Shown: one piece after another, positions 26,094 through 36,795 of the stretch
How the letters are laid out: the number at the start of each line of letters is the position of its first letter
Position numbering within the stretch: position 1 is the first letter of the stretch
Source: Pseudoflavonifractor sp. 60
GTDB taxonomy: Bacteria; Bacillota; Clostridia; Oscillospirales; Oscillospiraceae
Direction: 5' to 3'
NCBI RefSeq assembly: GCF_009911645.1
Contig: NZ_QWKI01000107.1
Coordinates: 1-49,525, forward strand
DNA: 49,525 nt
Made by a program: the position numbers and the translations under genes
The notes under the pieces: model-generated
The model's input: the letters and a program-made list of their open reading frames with translations, nothing else
Database searches by the model: none
Told to the model about the DNA's origin: nothing

Positions 26094-27871
26094 ATATCCT
26101 GAAACTCCGCAGCGAACTGCGCAGCGGCAAAACAATCTTCGACCTGCCTCTGCGGGTGACCTTCTACGCCAGAGTTTCCACTGACAAAGATGAACAGCTC
26201 AACAGCCTGGACAATCAAATACAGTACTACACTGAGCTAATTCAGAGTCAGCCCAGCTGGACCCTTGTGCCGGGCTACATTGACGAAGGCATCAGCGGCA
26301 CCAGCACCAAACGGCGGGAGAGCTTCCTACAGATGATAAGGGACGCCAAAGCGGGGCGGTTTGATTTCATCATCACCAAGGAGATCTCCCGCTTTTCCCG
26401 TTCCACCCTGGACAGCATCCAGTACACCCAGGAGCTGCTGGAGCATGACGTGGGGGTCCTGTTCCAGAACGACAACATCAACACCCTGGACAGCGACAGC
26501 GAGTTTCGCCTGGTGGTCATGGCCGGGGTTGCCCAGGACGAGGTGCGCAAGCTGTCCGAGCGGCTAAAGTTCGGCTTCCGCCAGGCCATCAAAAACGGCC
26601 ACGTGCTGGGCAACGACAAGCTGTGGGGCTATGACAAGAAGGACTGCGTGCTGACCATCAATGAGGGAGAGGCCCAGGTGGTGCGGCGGATCTTCGACCT
26701 CTACGCCAACCGGCAGATGGGCATCCGCCGCATCTCCCAGACCCTGCTGGACGAGGGCTTCACCAGCCGGAAGGGCAACGCCTTCAACGTCCTCACCATC
26801 CGGCACATCCTCTGCAATCCCAAGTACAAGGGCTGGTACTGCGCCAACAAGTCTCAGACGGTGGACTACCGCAGCAAGCGGAAAATTTTCCTGGACGAGC
26901 GGGAGTGGGTCATGTACCCCGACCCGTCCGTCCCGGCCATTGTCTCCGAGGAGCTGTGGGACCGTGCCAACGCCCTCTACAAGCGGCGCAGCCGGCAGAT
27001 GAAACAGCACCAGAGCGGGGCGGAGTTCCACAACCGTTACCCCTACAGCGGCAAAATCATCTGCGGGGAACACGGCGCCAGCTTCCACCGGCAGCTGCTG
27101 AAAAGCGCCAGTGGGAACAAGGAGGTTTGGCAGTGCCGGGTGTATCGAGACCGGGGCCGAGCGGCCTGTTCCGCCCCCCAGCTCTACACCACAGAGCTGG
27201 ATCAGGTGATGGCCCGGATTTTTGACCGGCTGGCCCAGGACAAACAGGCTATCATCGACGCAGTGATGACCCTCCTCCAGGCCGTCCCCGACGAACACGA
27301 CTACACTCAGGACCTGCACCATATAGAGAAGGACCTGTCCGCCATCCAGGCAAAAAAAGACCGCCTGCTGGAGATGAGCATTGAGGGCATCATCTCTACG
27401 GCGGAGTTCAAGCAACGCAACGACGGATTCAACGGACAGATCAGAGCCCTGGAGGAGAAGCGGACGGCGCTCCAGAGGGAGGCTGAGAAAAAACAGCGGA
27501 CCCAGGCGCAGACGGAGGAGATACGGGCCGCTCTGAATGCGGAGCTGACTTTTCAAAACGGCGTCAGTTCCCCTCTAGTCACCACAATTTTAGACAAAAT
27601 TGTGGTCAAAAAAGGCAGCACCAGAGAGGTACTGCACTTGGACATTTTTCTAAAATTCGGCGGCCCTTATGGGGTCGTTTTTCACCGGGAAAATTCCTCC
27701 TTCTGCTTTCATCCTTTTTTACAATGTGCGCCACCAGACGCAGGTTATGTTCCACCAGAATATTCCGGGCCTCCAGATCGCCCTGGGCACAGCGCTCCAG
27801 ATACTCCTTCTCCTCCGCAGCCTTCAGCGGCCGCGGGAAAGACCCCCCTCCCCCGGACAGGCGAAGGGTGA
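26090..27871 (+). CDS. Large serine recombinase, probable sigK-element excisionase
   Basis: 593 residues from a GTG that follows AGAGGAGG at 7 nt; upstream in-frame starts lack this. The resolvase domain has catalytic Ser30 in YARVST and the arginine-bearing [11 protein letters not shown]; a Recombinase domain follows ([32 protein letters not shown]). Then come a zinc-ribbon-like segment ([11 protein letters not shown] ... [14 protein letters not shown]) and a long coiled coil (about 400-480). It is a large serine integrase related to CisA/SpoIVCA-type enzymes. It converges on the sigK N-terminal fragment, and its last ~52 residues are read from the antisense strand of sigK. This suggests that it excises the element that splits sigK in the mother cell. 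Confidence 0.93.
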   Translation: MNILKLRSELRSGKTIFDLPLRVTFYARVSTDKDEQLNSLDNQIQYYTELIQSQPSWTLVPGYIDEGISGTSTKRRESFLQMIRDAKAGRFDFIITKEISRFSRSTLDSIQYTQELLEHDVGVLFQNDNINTLDSDSEFRLVVMAGVAQDEVRKLSERLKFGFRQAIKNGHVLGNDKLWGYDKKDCVLTINEGEAQVVRRIFDLYANRQMGIRRISQTLLDEGFTSRKGNAFNVLTIRHILCNPKYKGWYCANKSQTVDYRSKRKIFLDEREWVMYPDPSVPAIVSEELWDRANALYKRRSRQMKQHQSGAEFHNRYPYSGKIICGEHGASFHRQLLKSASGNKEVWQCRVYRDRGRAACSAPQLYTTELDQVMARIFDRLAQDKQAIIDAVMTLLQAVPDEHDYTQDLHHIEKDLSAIQAKKDRLLEMSIEGIISTAEFKQRNDGFNGQIRALEEKRTALQREAEKKQRTQAQTEEIRAALNAELTFQNGVSSPLVTTILDKIVVKKGSTREVLHLDIFLKFGGPYGVVFHRENSSFCFHPFLQCAPPDAGYVPPEYSGPPDRPGHSAPDTPSPPQPSAAAGKTPLPRTGEG

Positions 27872-27914
27872 AAAACAGTCCGTTCATCATCAGGTAAACT
27901 ACGGGTGACAGCAT
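27606..27914 (-). CDS. sigK: RNA polymerase sigma-K, N-terminal fragment (interrupted gene)
   Basis: ATG after GGAGGTG. The first 67 residues (27914-27714) match the start of sporulation sigma factor SigK: a hydrophobic pro-like segment ([12 protein letters not shown]), then [15 protein letters not shown] and [19 protein letters not shown], the stretch that opens sigma region 2. After HIVKK the homology stops abruptly. The frame runs on 35 codons through unrelated DNA shared with the recombinase 3' end and stops at 27606. Regions 2.2 to 4 are missing. This matches sigK genes split by skin-type elements in Bacillus subtilis and Clostridioides difficile. A functional sigma-K would need excision and joining to a C-terminal half that is not in this window. 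Confidence 0.9.
   Translation of the reverse strand: MLSPVVYLMMNGLFFTLRLSGGGGSFPRPLKAAEEKEYLERCAQGDLEARNILVEHNLRLVAHIVKKDESRRRNFPGEKRPHKGRRILEKCPSAVPLWCCLF
27709..27722. other. Predicted sigK/element recombination junction
   Basis: SigK similarity ends at codons for HIVKK, that is at 27714. The attachment core should lie at or within a few bases of CTTTTTTAC (27714-27722 on the plus strand). The exact crossover cannot be fixed without the other end of the element. Confidence 0.6.
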
Positions 27915-28036
27915 AATTTTAACACCTCCGCCCTACCTTATTCCTCTCCAGCACGTCCCTATGCCCGCTTTCCCCACTGCGCCGCCGGGTTTCCCTGAAG
28001 GAAAACCCCCATCTCCGCCCTGATATAGGTACAAAA

Positions 28037-28063
28037 CAGCGCCGCCCTGATTGGGCGGCGCTG
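28037..28063 (-). terminator. Terminator of the glycolytic cluster
   Basis: 11-bp stem CAGCGCCGCCC / GGGCGGCGCTG with a 5-nt loop, followed on the minus strand by TTTTGTACC, 18 bp beyond the enolase stop. Confidence 0.85.
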
Positions 28064-28081
28064 GTACGGTAACGGAACGAT

Positions 28082-29446
<1,365 letters not shown>

Positions 29447-29455
29447 TCAATAATT

Positions 29456-30970
29456 TTACTGGGCAATCAGGGTCTCCCCGTCCATCTCTGTGGGCTTCGC
29501 CAAGCCCATCAGGTCCAGCATGGTGGGCGCAATATCACACAGGCGGCCGTCCCGCAGCTTCACGTTGGCGCCCACAATGTAGAAAGGCACCAGGTTGGTG
29601 GTGTGGGCGGTAAAGGGGGAGCCATCAGTATCAATCATCCGCTCCGCGTTGCCGTGGTCGGCGGTGATCAGAGACACGCCCCCCATTTTGGAGGTGGCCT
29701 CCACCACCTTGCCCACGCACTCGTCCACGGTGGACACCGCCTTACAGGCGGCCTGGTACACGCCGGTGTGACCCACCATGTCGCAGTTGGCAAAGTTGAG
29801 GACAATAACGTCATAGGTCCCGCTGAGAATGCGCTTCACCGCCTCCTCGGTGACCTCGTAGGCGGACATCTCGGGCTGGAGGTCGTAAGTGGCCACCGAG
29901 GGTGACTTAATCAAACACCGGTCCTCCCCAGGGAACACCTGCTCCACGCCGCCGTTGAAAAAGAAGGTCACATGGGCGTACTTCTCTGTTTCGGCAATAC
30001 GCAGCTGAGTCAGGCCCAGGTTGGAGATGTATTCACCAAAGATGTTGTCCAGCTTCTGCCGGGGATAGGCCACCGAGACGTTGGGCATGGTGGCGTCGTA
30101 CTCGGTGGTACACACGAAATCCACAGGAATAAAGCCGGTCTTCCGCTCTACGTCGTTGAAATCCTCGTCCACTAGGCAGCGGGTAATCTCCCGGGCCCGG
30201 TCGGGGCGGAAGTTGAAGAAAATCACCGAGTCGTTATCCCGAATCTGGGCGTCTTTGGTACACACCACGGGGACCATGAACTCGTCGGTGACCCCGGCGT
30301 CATAGGAGGCCTGCACCGCGTCCGCGCCGTCGGCCACAAAGGGAGCCTGACCGCAGACAATGGCGTCATAGGCCTTCTGAACCCGATCCCAGCGTTTGTC
30401 CCGGTCCATGGCATAGTACCGGCCCATCACGGTGGCAATCTGGCCAATGCCCAGCTGCTGCATCTTGGCCTGGAGCTGTTCCACATATCCCTTGCCGGAG
30501 GAGGGAGGCACATCGCGACCATCCAGGAAGCAGTGGACATAGACCTTCTTCAGGCCCTGGTCCTGGGCCATTTTCAGCAGGGCAAAGAGGTGAGTGATGT
30601 GGCTGTGGACGCCGCCGTCGGACAGCAGGCCCATCAGGTGAAGGGCGGAGCCCCACTCCCGGCAGTTGTCCATGGCCTCCAGATAGACGGGATTCTCAAA
30701 AAAGGCCCCGGACTCGATATCCCGGCTGATGTGGGGCAGGTCCTGGAAGACGACCCGGCCCGCGCCGATATTGGTGTGGCCCACCTCGCTGTTGCCCATC
30801 TGTCCGTCGGGCAGGCCCACGTCCAGCCCGGAGGCGGACAGCTTACTGCCGGGGCACTGGGAAAAAATCTTGTCCAGATTGGGGGTGGGTGCGTTGACCA
30901 CAGCGTTACCCGCAGAGGGCCCCTCCACGCCAAATCCATCCATAATAATCAAAGTAGTAGGTGTTTTCAT
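29456..30970 (-). CDS. gpmI: 2,3-bisphosphoglycerate-independent phosphoglycerate mutase
   Basis: 504 residues, standard for the Mn-dependent iPGM. Interconverts 3- and 2-phosphoglycerate. It is an alkaline-phosphatase-fold enzyme with metal ligand D11 in IIMDGFG, phospho-serine S61 in GQMGNSEVGHTNIGAGR, HCFLDGRDVPP, and the C-terminal TADHGNAE and TAHTTNLVPF. Mn dependence links activity to pH during sporulation in related bacteria. It lies between tpiA and eno, with GGAAAGG before the ATG. Confidence 0.98.
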   Translation of the reverse strand: MKTPTTLIIMDGFGVEGPSAGNAVVNAPTPNLDKIFSQCPGSKLSASGLDVGLPDGQMGNSEVGHTNIGAGRVVFQDLPHISRDIESGAFFENPVYLEAMDNCREWGSALHLMGLLSDGGVHSHITHLFALLKMAQDQGLKKVYVHCFLDGRDVPPSSGKGYVEQLQAKMQQLGIGQIATVMGRYYAMDRDKRWDRVQKAYDAIVCGQAPFVADGADAVQASYDAGVTDEFMVPVVCTKDAQIRDNDSVIFFNFRPDRAREITRCLVDEDFNDVERKTGFIPVDFVCTTEYDATMPNVSVAYPRQKLDNIFGEYISNLGLTQLRIAETEKYAHVTFFFNGGVEQVFPGEDRCLIKSPSVATYDLQPEMSAYEVTEEAVKRILSGTYDVIVLNFANCDMVGHTGVYQAACKAVSTVDECVGKVVEATSKMGGVSLITADHGNAERMIDTDGSPFTAHTTNLVPFYIVGANVKLRDGRLCDIAPTMLDLMGLAKPTEMDGETLIAQ

Positions 30971-31003
30971 TAAAACCTTTCCTTCTTATACCGGACGTTT
31001 TTC

Positions 31004-31032
31004 TTCGGGGCGCGCCCACAGCACGCCCCGAA
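31004..31032 (-). other. Hairpin in the tpiA-gpmI intercistronic gap
   Basis: Perfect 9-bp stem TTCGGGGCG / CGCCCCGAA with an 11-nt loop, not followed by a U-tract on the minus strand. It could be an mRNA processing or stability element separating expression of tpiA from that of gpmI and eno. Confidence 0.5.
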
Positions 31033-31047
31033 TTTACTCCGGAAGTA

Positions 31048-31821
31048 TTACTCCTGGTTGGCCGCCTCAATGATCTTGACGAAATCAGCGGGCTTCAGAG
31101 CTGCGCCGCCAATCAGGCCGCCATCCACGTCGGGCTGGGCCAACAGCTCCTGAGCGTTCTTGGCGTTCATAGAGCCGCCGTACTGGATGGTGACGGAGCG
31201 GGCCACATGGGCGCCGTACTGCTTGCGGATGACGGTGCGGATGGCCTGGCAGACCTCGCCGGCCTGCTCGGCTGTGGCGGTCTTGCCGGTACCGATGGCC
31301 CACAGGGGCTCATAGGCAATGACGATATGGCGCACCTTCTCGGGGGCCACATTAGCCAGGGCGCACTTCACCTGATAGGCAATGAGTTCCATGGTCACGC
31401 CCAGCTCCCGCTGCTCCAGGCTCTCACCCACGCAGATAATGGGAACCAGGCCGGCCTCGATAGCGGCGTGGACCTTCTTGTTCACGGTGAAGTCGGTCTC
31501 GTTGTAGTACTGACGGCGCTCGGAGTGGCCGATGATAACGTACTTGGCCCCCGCCTCCTTAATCATGGCGGCGGTGATCTCACCGGTGTAGGCGCCGTGG
31601 TCCAGCTCGTGGCAGGTCTCCGCACCAATGGCGATGTGGCAGTCCTTGAACAGGCGGACAGCGGCCTGGATATTGGTGGCGGGGACACACAGCACCACAT
31701 TGCACCACTTGCCCTTGGGCATGATGGGCTTGATCTCCTCAGCAAAGGCCTTGGTCTGGGAAAGGGTGTTGTTCATCTTCCAGTTGCCGGCGATGATGGT
31801 CTTGCGGTAGCGGCGATTCAT
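31048..31821 (-). CDS. tpiA: Triosephosphate isomerase
   Basis: 257 residues. Interconverts dihydroxyacetone phosphate and glyceraldehyde 3-phosphate. Motifs: AGNWKMN with the catalytic Lys, IIGHSERRQYY with the catalytic His, AYEPLWAIGTGKTAT with the catalytic Glu and loop 6, and the phosphate loop QYGGSMNAKN and GGLIGGAAL. ATG after TTAGGAGTG. It follows pgk by 62 bp in the glycolytic cluster. Confidence 0.98.
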   Translation of the reverse strand: MNRRYRKTIIAGNWKMNNTLSQTKAFAEEIKPIMPKGKWCNVVLCVPATNIQAAVRLFKDCHIAIGAETCHELDHGAYTGEITAAMIKEAGAKYVIIGHSERRQYYNETDFTVNKKVHAAIEAGLVPIICVGESLEQRELGVTMELIAYQVKCALANVAPEKVRHIVIAYEPLWAIGTGKTATAEQAGEVCQAIRTVIRKQYGAHVARSVTIQYGGSMNAKNAQELLAQPDVDGGLIGGAALKPADFVKIIEAANQE

Positions 31822-31883
31822 GGTTAATCACTCCTAATTTGTTTTTTCCAATTTATTTGCAAATGGGGGTGAACCCCAAGTTT

Positions 31884-33164
31884 TTATTTGTCCAGCAGAC
31901 AAGCCACGCCGGGCAGTTCCTTGCCCTCCATAAATTCAAGGGATGCACCGCCGCCAGTGGAGATGTGGGTCATCTTGTCGGCGTAGCCCAGCTGCTGCAC
32001 CGCCGCTGCGCTGTCTCCGCCGCCGATGATGGTAATGGCGTCCGTCTTGCTGAGGGCCTCGGCCACAGCCTTGGTGCCTGCGGCAAATTTCTCAAACTCA
32101 AACACGCCCATGGGGCCGTTCCAGATGACGGTGCCTGCGTCGGCCACGGCGTCGCAGTACAGCTTCACCGTCTCGGGGCCGATATCCAGGCCCTGCCAGC
32201 CATCGGGGATCTCACCGGCCTTGACCACCTTGCTGTCGGCGTCGGGTGCAAACTTGTCGGCAATCACGGTGTCCACAGGCAGCAACAGCTTGACGCCCTT
32301 GTCCTTGGCTTTCTGAATCATCTCCAGAGAGTAGGACTTCCAGTCCTCCTCCAGCAGGCTGTCGCCCACCTTGCCCCCTTGGGCGGCGGAGAAGGTGTAG
32401 GCCATGCCGCCGCCAATAATAATGGTGTCGGCAATCTCCAGCAGATTGTTGATAACGCCAATCTTGGAGCTCACCTTGGAGCCGCCCAGAATGGCTACCA
32501 GAGGCCGCTTGGGGTTGGCCAGCGCGCCGCCGATAAAGTCCAGCTCCTTCTGAATCAGGAAGCCGCTGACGGCGGGCAGGTGGGCCGCCACTCCGGCGGT
32601 GGAAGCATGGGCGCGGTGGACGGCGCCGAAGGCATCGGATACATAGACGCCGTCGGCTCCAGCCAGCGCGGCCATCTTCTTGACCAGCTCGGGGTCGTTT
32701 TTGGTCTCCCCCTTCTCAAAGCGGGTATTCTGGAGGAGCATGATCTCGCCGGCCTTCAGCGCGGCAGCCTTGGCCTGGGCGTCGGGGCCCACCACGTCGC
32801 CGGCCAGAATCACATTCTTGCCCAGCAGCTCGCTCAGGCGGGCGGCTACAGGCTCCATGCGAAGCTCGGCCAGAGACTTCTTCCACTTCTCCTCGGTGAT
32901 GGAGGCCTCATCCTTACCCTTCTCCAGCTGCTTCTTCTTGTAGGACTCAAAGGTGGCCACCGGCTTGCCCATGTGGGAGCAGGCAATCACCGCTGCACCC
33001 TGGTCCAGCAGATACTGGATGGTGGGCAGGGCAGCCCGGATGCGCTTGTCATCGGTGATGACGCCGCTGCCGTCCTTCGCCATGGGCACGTTAAAGTCGC
33101 AGCGCAGCAGCACCTTCTTGCCCTTGACATCCACATCCTTGACTGTCTTCTTGTTGTAGTTCAT
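31884..33164 (-). CDS. pgk: Phosphoglycerate kinase
   Basis: 426 residues, slightly long for the family (about 390-400) because of internal loops such as the [21 protein letters not shown] region. Makes ATP from 1,3-bisphosphoglycerate. Motifs: [18 protein letters not shown] (family SHLGRP), [36 protein letters not shown] and [12 protein letters not shown] after AAAGGAG. It is preceded by trmL with 42 bp between; no gap gene is present beside it. Confidence 0.98.
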   Translation of the reverse strand: MNYNKKTVKDVDVKGKKVLLRCDFNVPMAKDGSGVITDDKRIRAALPTIQYLLDQGAAVIACSHMGKPVATFESYKKKQLEKGKDEASITEEKWKKSLAELRMEPVAARLSELLGKNVILAGDVVGPDAQAKAAALKAGEIMLLQNTRFEKGETKNDPELVKKMAALAGADGVYVSDAFGAVHRAHASTAGVAAHLPAVSGFLIQKELDFIGGALANPKRPLVAILGGSKVSSKIGVINNLLEIADTIIIGGGMAYTFSAAQGGKVGDSLLEEDWKSYSLEMIQKAKDKGVKLLLPVDTVIADKFAPDADSKVVKAGEIPDGWQGLDIGPETVKLYCDAVADAGTVIWNGPMGVFEFEKFAAGTKAVAEALSKTDAITIIGGGDSAAAVQQLGYADKMTHISTGGGASLEFMEGKELPGVACLLDK

Positions 33165-33206
33165 ACTATTGACTCCTTTCTTTTCGTAAAGGTGACAAAA
33201 CAGGCT

Positions 33207-33695
33207 TTACCGCTCTTGGGCCATCTCCCCCGCCCCGGACAGCTCCGGGAAACCCTGCTGCCGCAGGGCCTCGTAAGCGAGGATCGCCACCGAGTTGGCC
33301 AGGTTCAGACTTCGGGCGTCGGGCCGCATGGGGATGCGCACACACCGGTCGTACCAGCGCCGCCGCAGTTCCTCAGGCAGTCCGGCGGTCTCCTTGCCGA
33401 ACATCAGCCAGCATCCGTCCCTGAAGTGGGCCCCGGTGTAGTCCTGGGGGGCTTTCGTGGTCGCCAGCCACAGGTCCGGTTCAGGATTGACCGCAAAGAA
33501 GTGGTCCAGGCTGTCATAGACGTGCAGGTCTACCATATGCCAGTAGTCCAGCCCTGCCCGGCGCACCGCACGCTCGCTGATATCAAAGCCCAGAGGCTTG
33601 ACCAGATGGAGCCGGCTGCGGGTCGCGGCACAGGTGCGGGCAATATTTCCGGTATTCTGGGGGATCTCCGGTTCGACCAGTACAATGTTCAGCAC
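33207..33695 (-). CDS. trmL: tRNA (cytidine(34)-2'-O)-methyltransferase
   Basis: 162 residues, the minimal SPOUT methyltransferase. Methylates the ribose of the wobble base in certain leucine tRNAs using AdoMet. Motifs: NIVLVEPEIPQNTGNIARTC at the N-terminus, LMFGKETAGLP (motif 2), IPMRPDARSLNLANSVAILAYE (motif 3, trefoil knot). ATG follows AAGGAGG, behind a TTGAAA-17-TACAAT promoter. It heads the leftward cluster with the glycolytic genes, so these may be partly driven from its promoter. Confidence 0.96.
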   Translation of the reverse strand: MLNIVLVEPEIPQNTGNIARTCAATRSRLHLVKPLGFDISERAVRRAGLDYWHMVDLHVYDSLDHFFAVNPEPDLWLATTKAPQDYTGAHFRDGCWLMFGKETAGLPEELRRRWYDRCVRIPMRPDARSLNLANSVAILAYEALRQQGFPELSGAGEMAQER

Positions 33696-33724
33696 ATGGG
33701 CCCCTCCTTGCTCTTGCGGTTCCC

Positions 33725-33753
33725 ATTGTAGTCCAATCCGGAAAAAATTTCAA
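33725..33753 (-). promoter_or_regulatory. Promoter of the trmL-glycolytic cluster
   Basis: Minus strand TTGAAA, 17 nt, TACAAT, about 30 bp before the trmL start. Confidence 0.75.
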
Positions 33754-34013
33754 CTGTAAAATGGTCGAAATCATGCAAAAACTTCACAAAAGTCTTGAAA
33801 TCTCAGTGCTATTTCTTATTCCTTGTGTCTTTTTTAGATTTATCAGCATTTTCTCCGTCCTTTTTCGGCAAAGTGCCGAAGCAATTTCAGCTCATTTTGC
33901 AGTAAAAATTCGTCCGTTCCCTCCCCGCTTCCCCTGTTTTTTCCTCTGCGCAGAAATTTTATACAAAAATTCCTGCCTTTTTCAGGAAACCGCTACCACT
34001 TCCTTGGCAGGCG
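33754..34013. other. AT-rich divergent intergenic region
   Basis: About 260 bp between the trmL and cinA promoters. It is T/A-rich with a small hairpin TTCCTG-CCTTTTT-CAGGAA near 33970-33988. No coding frame with a ribosome binding site and no recognised riboswitch was seen. Confidence 0.5.
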
Positions 34014-34022
34014 TGCTATAAT
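34014..34022 (+). promoter_or_regulatory. Extended -10 promoter of cinA
   Basis: TGCTATAAT, an extended -10 box with a perfect hexamer, without a good -35, about 44 bp upstream of the cinA start. Confidence 0.6.
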
Positions 34023-34065
34023 ATGTTTTATAAACGTCTTTTTGATTGAACAGGGGGTTTTTATT

Positions 34066-35325
34066 ATGTCTCATACAGTTGAAATCCTGTCTGTGGGTAC
34101 CGAGCTGCTGCTGGGCAACATCGCCAACACCGACGCCCAGATGCTCTCCCAGGGGCTGAGCGAGCTGGGTCTGAATGTCTTCTGGCACACCGTGGTGGGG
34201 GACAATCCCCAGCGCGCCCGGGAGGCGGTGGCCCTGGCCAAGCAGCGGGCGGACATTATCATCACCACCGGCGGCCTGGGGCCCACCTGCGACGACCTGA
34301 CAAAAAATGTGCTGGCCGAGGCCTTCGGCAAGGAGCTGGTCTTTGACGAGGGGTCGGCCCAGCGCATCCGCTCCTATTTCCAGCGCATTGGCCGCCCTAT
34401 GACGGACAACAATCTCCAGCAGGCTATGCTCCCCGAAGGGTGTACCATCCTGGAGAACGACTGGGGCACCGCCCCGGGCTGCGCCTTTGAGGCAGAGGGG
34501 GTCCACGTGATTATGCTTCCTGGTCCCCCCAGCGAGTGCCGCCCCATGTTCCACTACCGGGCCACGCCCTACCTCCTCTCTCTGTCCGAGGGGGTCATCG
34601 CCTCCCATACTATTAAATTGTTTGGCATTGGCGAGTCTTCCATGGAGGCCCAGCTGCGGGATCAGATGAACGCCATGACCAATCCCACCCTGGCCCCCTA
34701 CGCCAAGGAGGGGGAGTGTGAGCTGCGGGTCACCGCCAAGGCCCCCACTGACGAGGAGGCTCAGGCCCTGCTCAAGCCCACAGTGGAGCAGATAAAGCAG
34801 CTTTTCGGCGACAAGGTCTACGGAGTCGATGTGCCCTGCCTGGAGTACGTGGTGCTGGAGGGCCTGAAGGCGAAGGGCCTCACCCTGGGCTGCGCCGAGA
34901 GCTGCACTGGCGGACTCATCGCCAAGCGGCTCACCGACGTCCCCGGCGCCTCCCAGGTCTTCAAGGGAGGGATTGTGTCCTACACCAACGAGATCAAGGC
35001 CGGCCTTCTGGGGGTCCCCCAGGAAACACTGGACCGGTTCGGCGCGGTCTCCAAAGAGGTGGCCGCCGCTATGGCCGAGGGGGCCAGAAGGGTTCTGAGC
35101 TGCGACGTCGCCCTGTCCTCCACCGGTGTGGCGGGTCCCGACCGGGACGACCGGTGCAACGAGGTAGGCACCATGTTCGTGGCCATCGCAACCCCCCAGG
35201 GGACCCACGTGCGCCCCCTCCACCTGGGCAACCGCCCCATGCGGGAGCGGCTGCGCACCCAGACCGCCAGCCACGCCTTCGACCTGGCCCGCCGGTATCT
35301 GTCCGGGCTGGACTACGGGGCCTGA
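34066..35325 (+). CDS. cinA: CinA family protein (nicotinamide-nucleotide amidase)
   Basis: 419 residues from the ATG after CAGGGGG; a TTG 24 bp upstream is ignored. The N-terminal MoCF/COG1058 domain has EILSVGTELLLGNIANTDAQ and TTGGLGPTCDDLTK. The C-terminal PncC domain (about 255-419) has the serine amidase motif CAESCTGGLIAKRLTDVPGAS and SSTGVAGPDRDD. The full-length form combines ADP-ribose pyrophosphatase-like and NMN deamidase activities for NAD salvage. The usual recA neighbour is absent; a MATE transporter follows. Confidence 0.96.
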   Translation: MSHTVEILSVGTELLLGNIANTDAQMLSQGLSELGLNVFWHTVVGDNPQRAREAVALAKQRADIIITTGGLGPTCDDLTKNVLAEAFGKELVFDEGSAQRIRSYFQRIGRPMTDNNLQQAMLPEGCTILENDWGTAPGCAFEAEGVHVIMLPGPPSECRPMFHYRATPYLLSLSEGVIASHTIKLFGIGESSMEAQLRDQMNAMTNPTLAPYAKEGECELRVTAKAPTDEEAQALLKPTVEQIKQLFGDKVYGVDVPCLEYVVLEGLKAKGLTLGCAESCTGGLIAKRLTDVPGASQVFKGGIVSYTNEIKAGLLGVPQETLDRFGAVSKEVAAAMAEGARRVLSCDVALSSTGVAGPDRDDRCNEVGTMFVAIATPQGTHVRPLHLGNRPMRERLRTQTASHAFDLARRYLSGLDYGA

Positions 35326-35376
35326 GCGGGAACTTCTGTACATCAAGGGAATCACCATGTTAGGAGGTAGATCATC

Positions 35377-36771
35377 TTGTCCGCACTGACAAAGAGGGCA
35401 GGACATTCTGTAGATATGACCCAAGGCAACGTGATCGGCCATCTGGTCCGTTTCGCCGTCCCCCTGCTGCTGGGCAACCTGTTTCAGCAGCTGTACAACA
35501 CCGTGGACCTGTGGGTTGTGGGCAAGTACGTCAGCAACGCGGCCTACTCCGCCGTGGGCACCGTAACCCCCATTATCAACATGCTGATCGGCTTCTTCCT
35601 GGGGCTCTCCAGCGGCGCCGGAGTGGTCATTTCCCAGTACTATGGGGGTAAAAAGTTTGACAAGGTACACGAGACCGTCCACACCTCTCTGGTGATGACC
35701 CTGATCCTGGGCGTCGTCACCACCGGGGCGGGCATCCTAGTTATTCCCACCATGCTCCGGCTGATGAAAACCGACCTCCAGGCCGTGCCCGAGGCCACCA
35801 CCTACCTGACCATCTACTTCGCCGGTGTGCTGGGGCTGATGCTGTACAACATGGGCTCCGGCATTCTCCGGGCGGTGGGGGACTCCAACCGGCCCTTCTA
35901 CTTCCTGGTTATCTCAACCCTGCTGAACATCGTCCTGGACCTGTCCTTCGTCATCGGCCTGGGCATGGGCGTGGAGGGGGTCGCCTACGCCACCATTCTG
36001 GCCCAGGCCATTTCGGCGGTGCTTATCCTCCTTGTCCTCTCCCGCAGTGAGGCCTGTATCCGCCTGCGGCTGCGGGACCTGCGCCTCTCCCTGCACATCC
36101 TGGGGCAGATCGTCCGCATCGGCATCCCCTCCGCCCTCCAGATGGCCATTACCTCCTTCTCCAACGTGTTCGTCCAGTCCTACATCAACGTCTTTGGCCT
36201 GGACTGTATGTCGGGCTGGACCTCCTGCACCAAAATCGACCAGTTCCTTCTGCTGCCTGTCCAGTCCCTGGCCCTGTCCGCCACCACCTTTGTGGGCCAG
36301 AACCTGGGCACCGGCCAGGTGGAGCGGGCCAAGAAGGGGACCCGATACGCCCTGTTCCTGTCCTGGGGCATCGCCCTGGGCCTGGCCGCCATTGTGGTCC
36401 CCTCCGCCCCCTGGCTGGTGGCCTTCTTCAACGACAAGCCGGAGGTGGTGGAGTTCGGCGTCATGTTCCTGCGGCTGCTGTGCCCCTGCTATGTGCTGGT
36501 GTGCATCAACCAGATCTACGCCGGCTCCCTCCGGGGCGCGGGGATCAGCCAGCCTCCCACCTATATCATGCTGTTCTCCTTCGTCCTGTTCCGGCAGATT
36601 TATCTCTATATCCTCACCAACTTCATCACCAACACCCCCCTGCCCGTGGCCGCCGGCTACCCCCTGGGCTGGCTGGTGTGCAGCGTCCTCACCCTGATCT
36701 ACTACAGCCGGGTGGACCTGACTGGAAGCCGGGTCGTGGATGACCCCTCCTCTATGCCGGAGAAACCATAA
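35377..36771 (+). CDS. MATE family multidrug efflux transporter
   Basis: 464 residues with about 12 hydrophobic spans in two repeats. The first helix region VIGHLVRFAVPLLLGNLFQQLYNTVDLWVVGKYV is typical of MATE exporters, as is the repeat start at about residue 240 (IVRIGIPSALQMAITSFSNVFVQSYINVFG). It exports cationic compounds in exchange for Na+ or H+. The start is TTG, chosen because AGGAGG lies 9 nt upstream; the alternative MTQGNVIG start has no such site. A terminator follows directly. Confidence 0.93.
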   Translation: MSALTKRAGHSVDMTQGNVIGHLVRFAVPLLLGNLFQQLYNTVDLWVVGKYVSNAAYSAVGTVTPIINMLIGFFLGLSSGAGVVISQYYGGKKFDKVHETVHTSLVMTLILGVVTTGAGILVIPTMLRLMKTDLQAVPEATTYLTIYFAGVLGLMLYNMGSGILRAVGDSNRPFYFLVISTLLNIVLDLSFVIGLGMGVEGVAYATILAQAISAVLILLVLSRSEACIRLRLRDLRLSLHILGQIVRIGIPSALQMAITSFSNVFVQSYINVFGLDCMSGWTSCTKIDQFLLLPVQSLALSATTFVGQNLGTGQVERAKKGTRYALFLSWGIALGLAAIVVPSAPWLVAFFNDKPEVVEFGVMFLRLLCPCYVLVCINQIYAGSLRGAGISQPPTYIMLFSFVLFRQIYLYILTNFITNTPLPVAAGYPLGWLVCSVLTLIYYSRVDLTGSRVVDDPSSMPEKP

Positions 36772-36795
36772 AAAGAGCGCCATCAGCGCTCTTTT
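36771..36795 (+). terminator. Terminator after the MATE gene
   Basis: 10-bp stem AAAAGAGCGC / GCGCTCTTTT with a CATCA loop, continuing TTAAT. It is symmetric enough to stop leftward transcription too. Confidence 0.85.
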
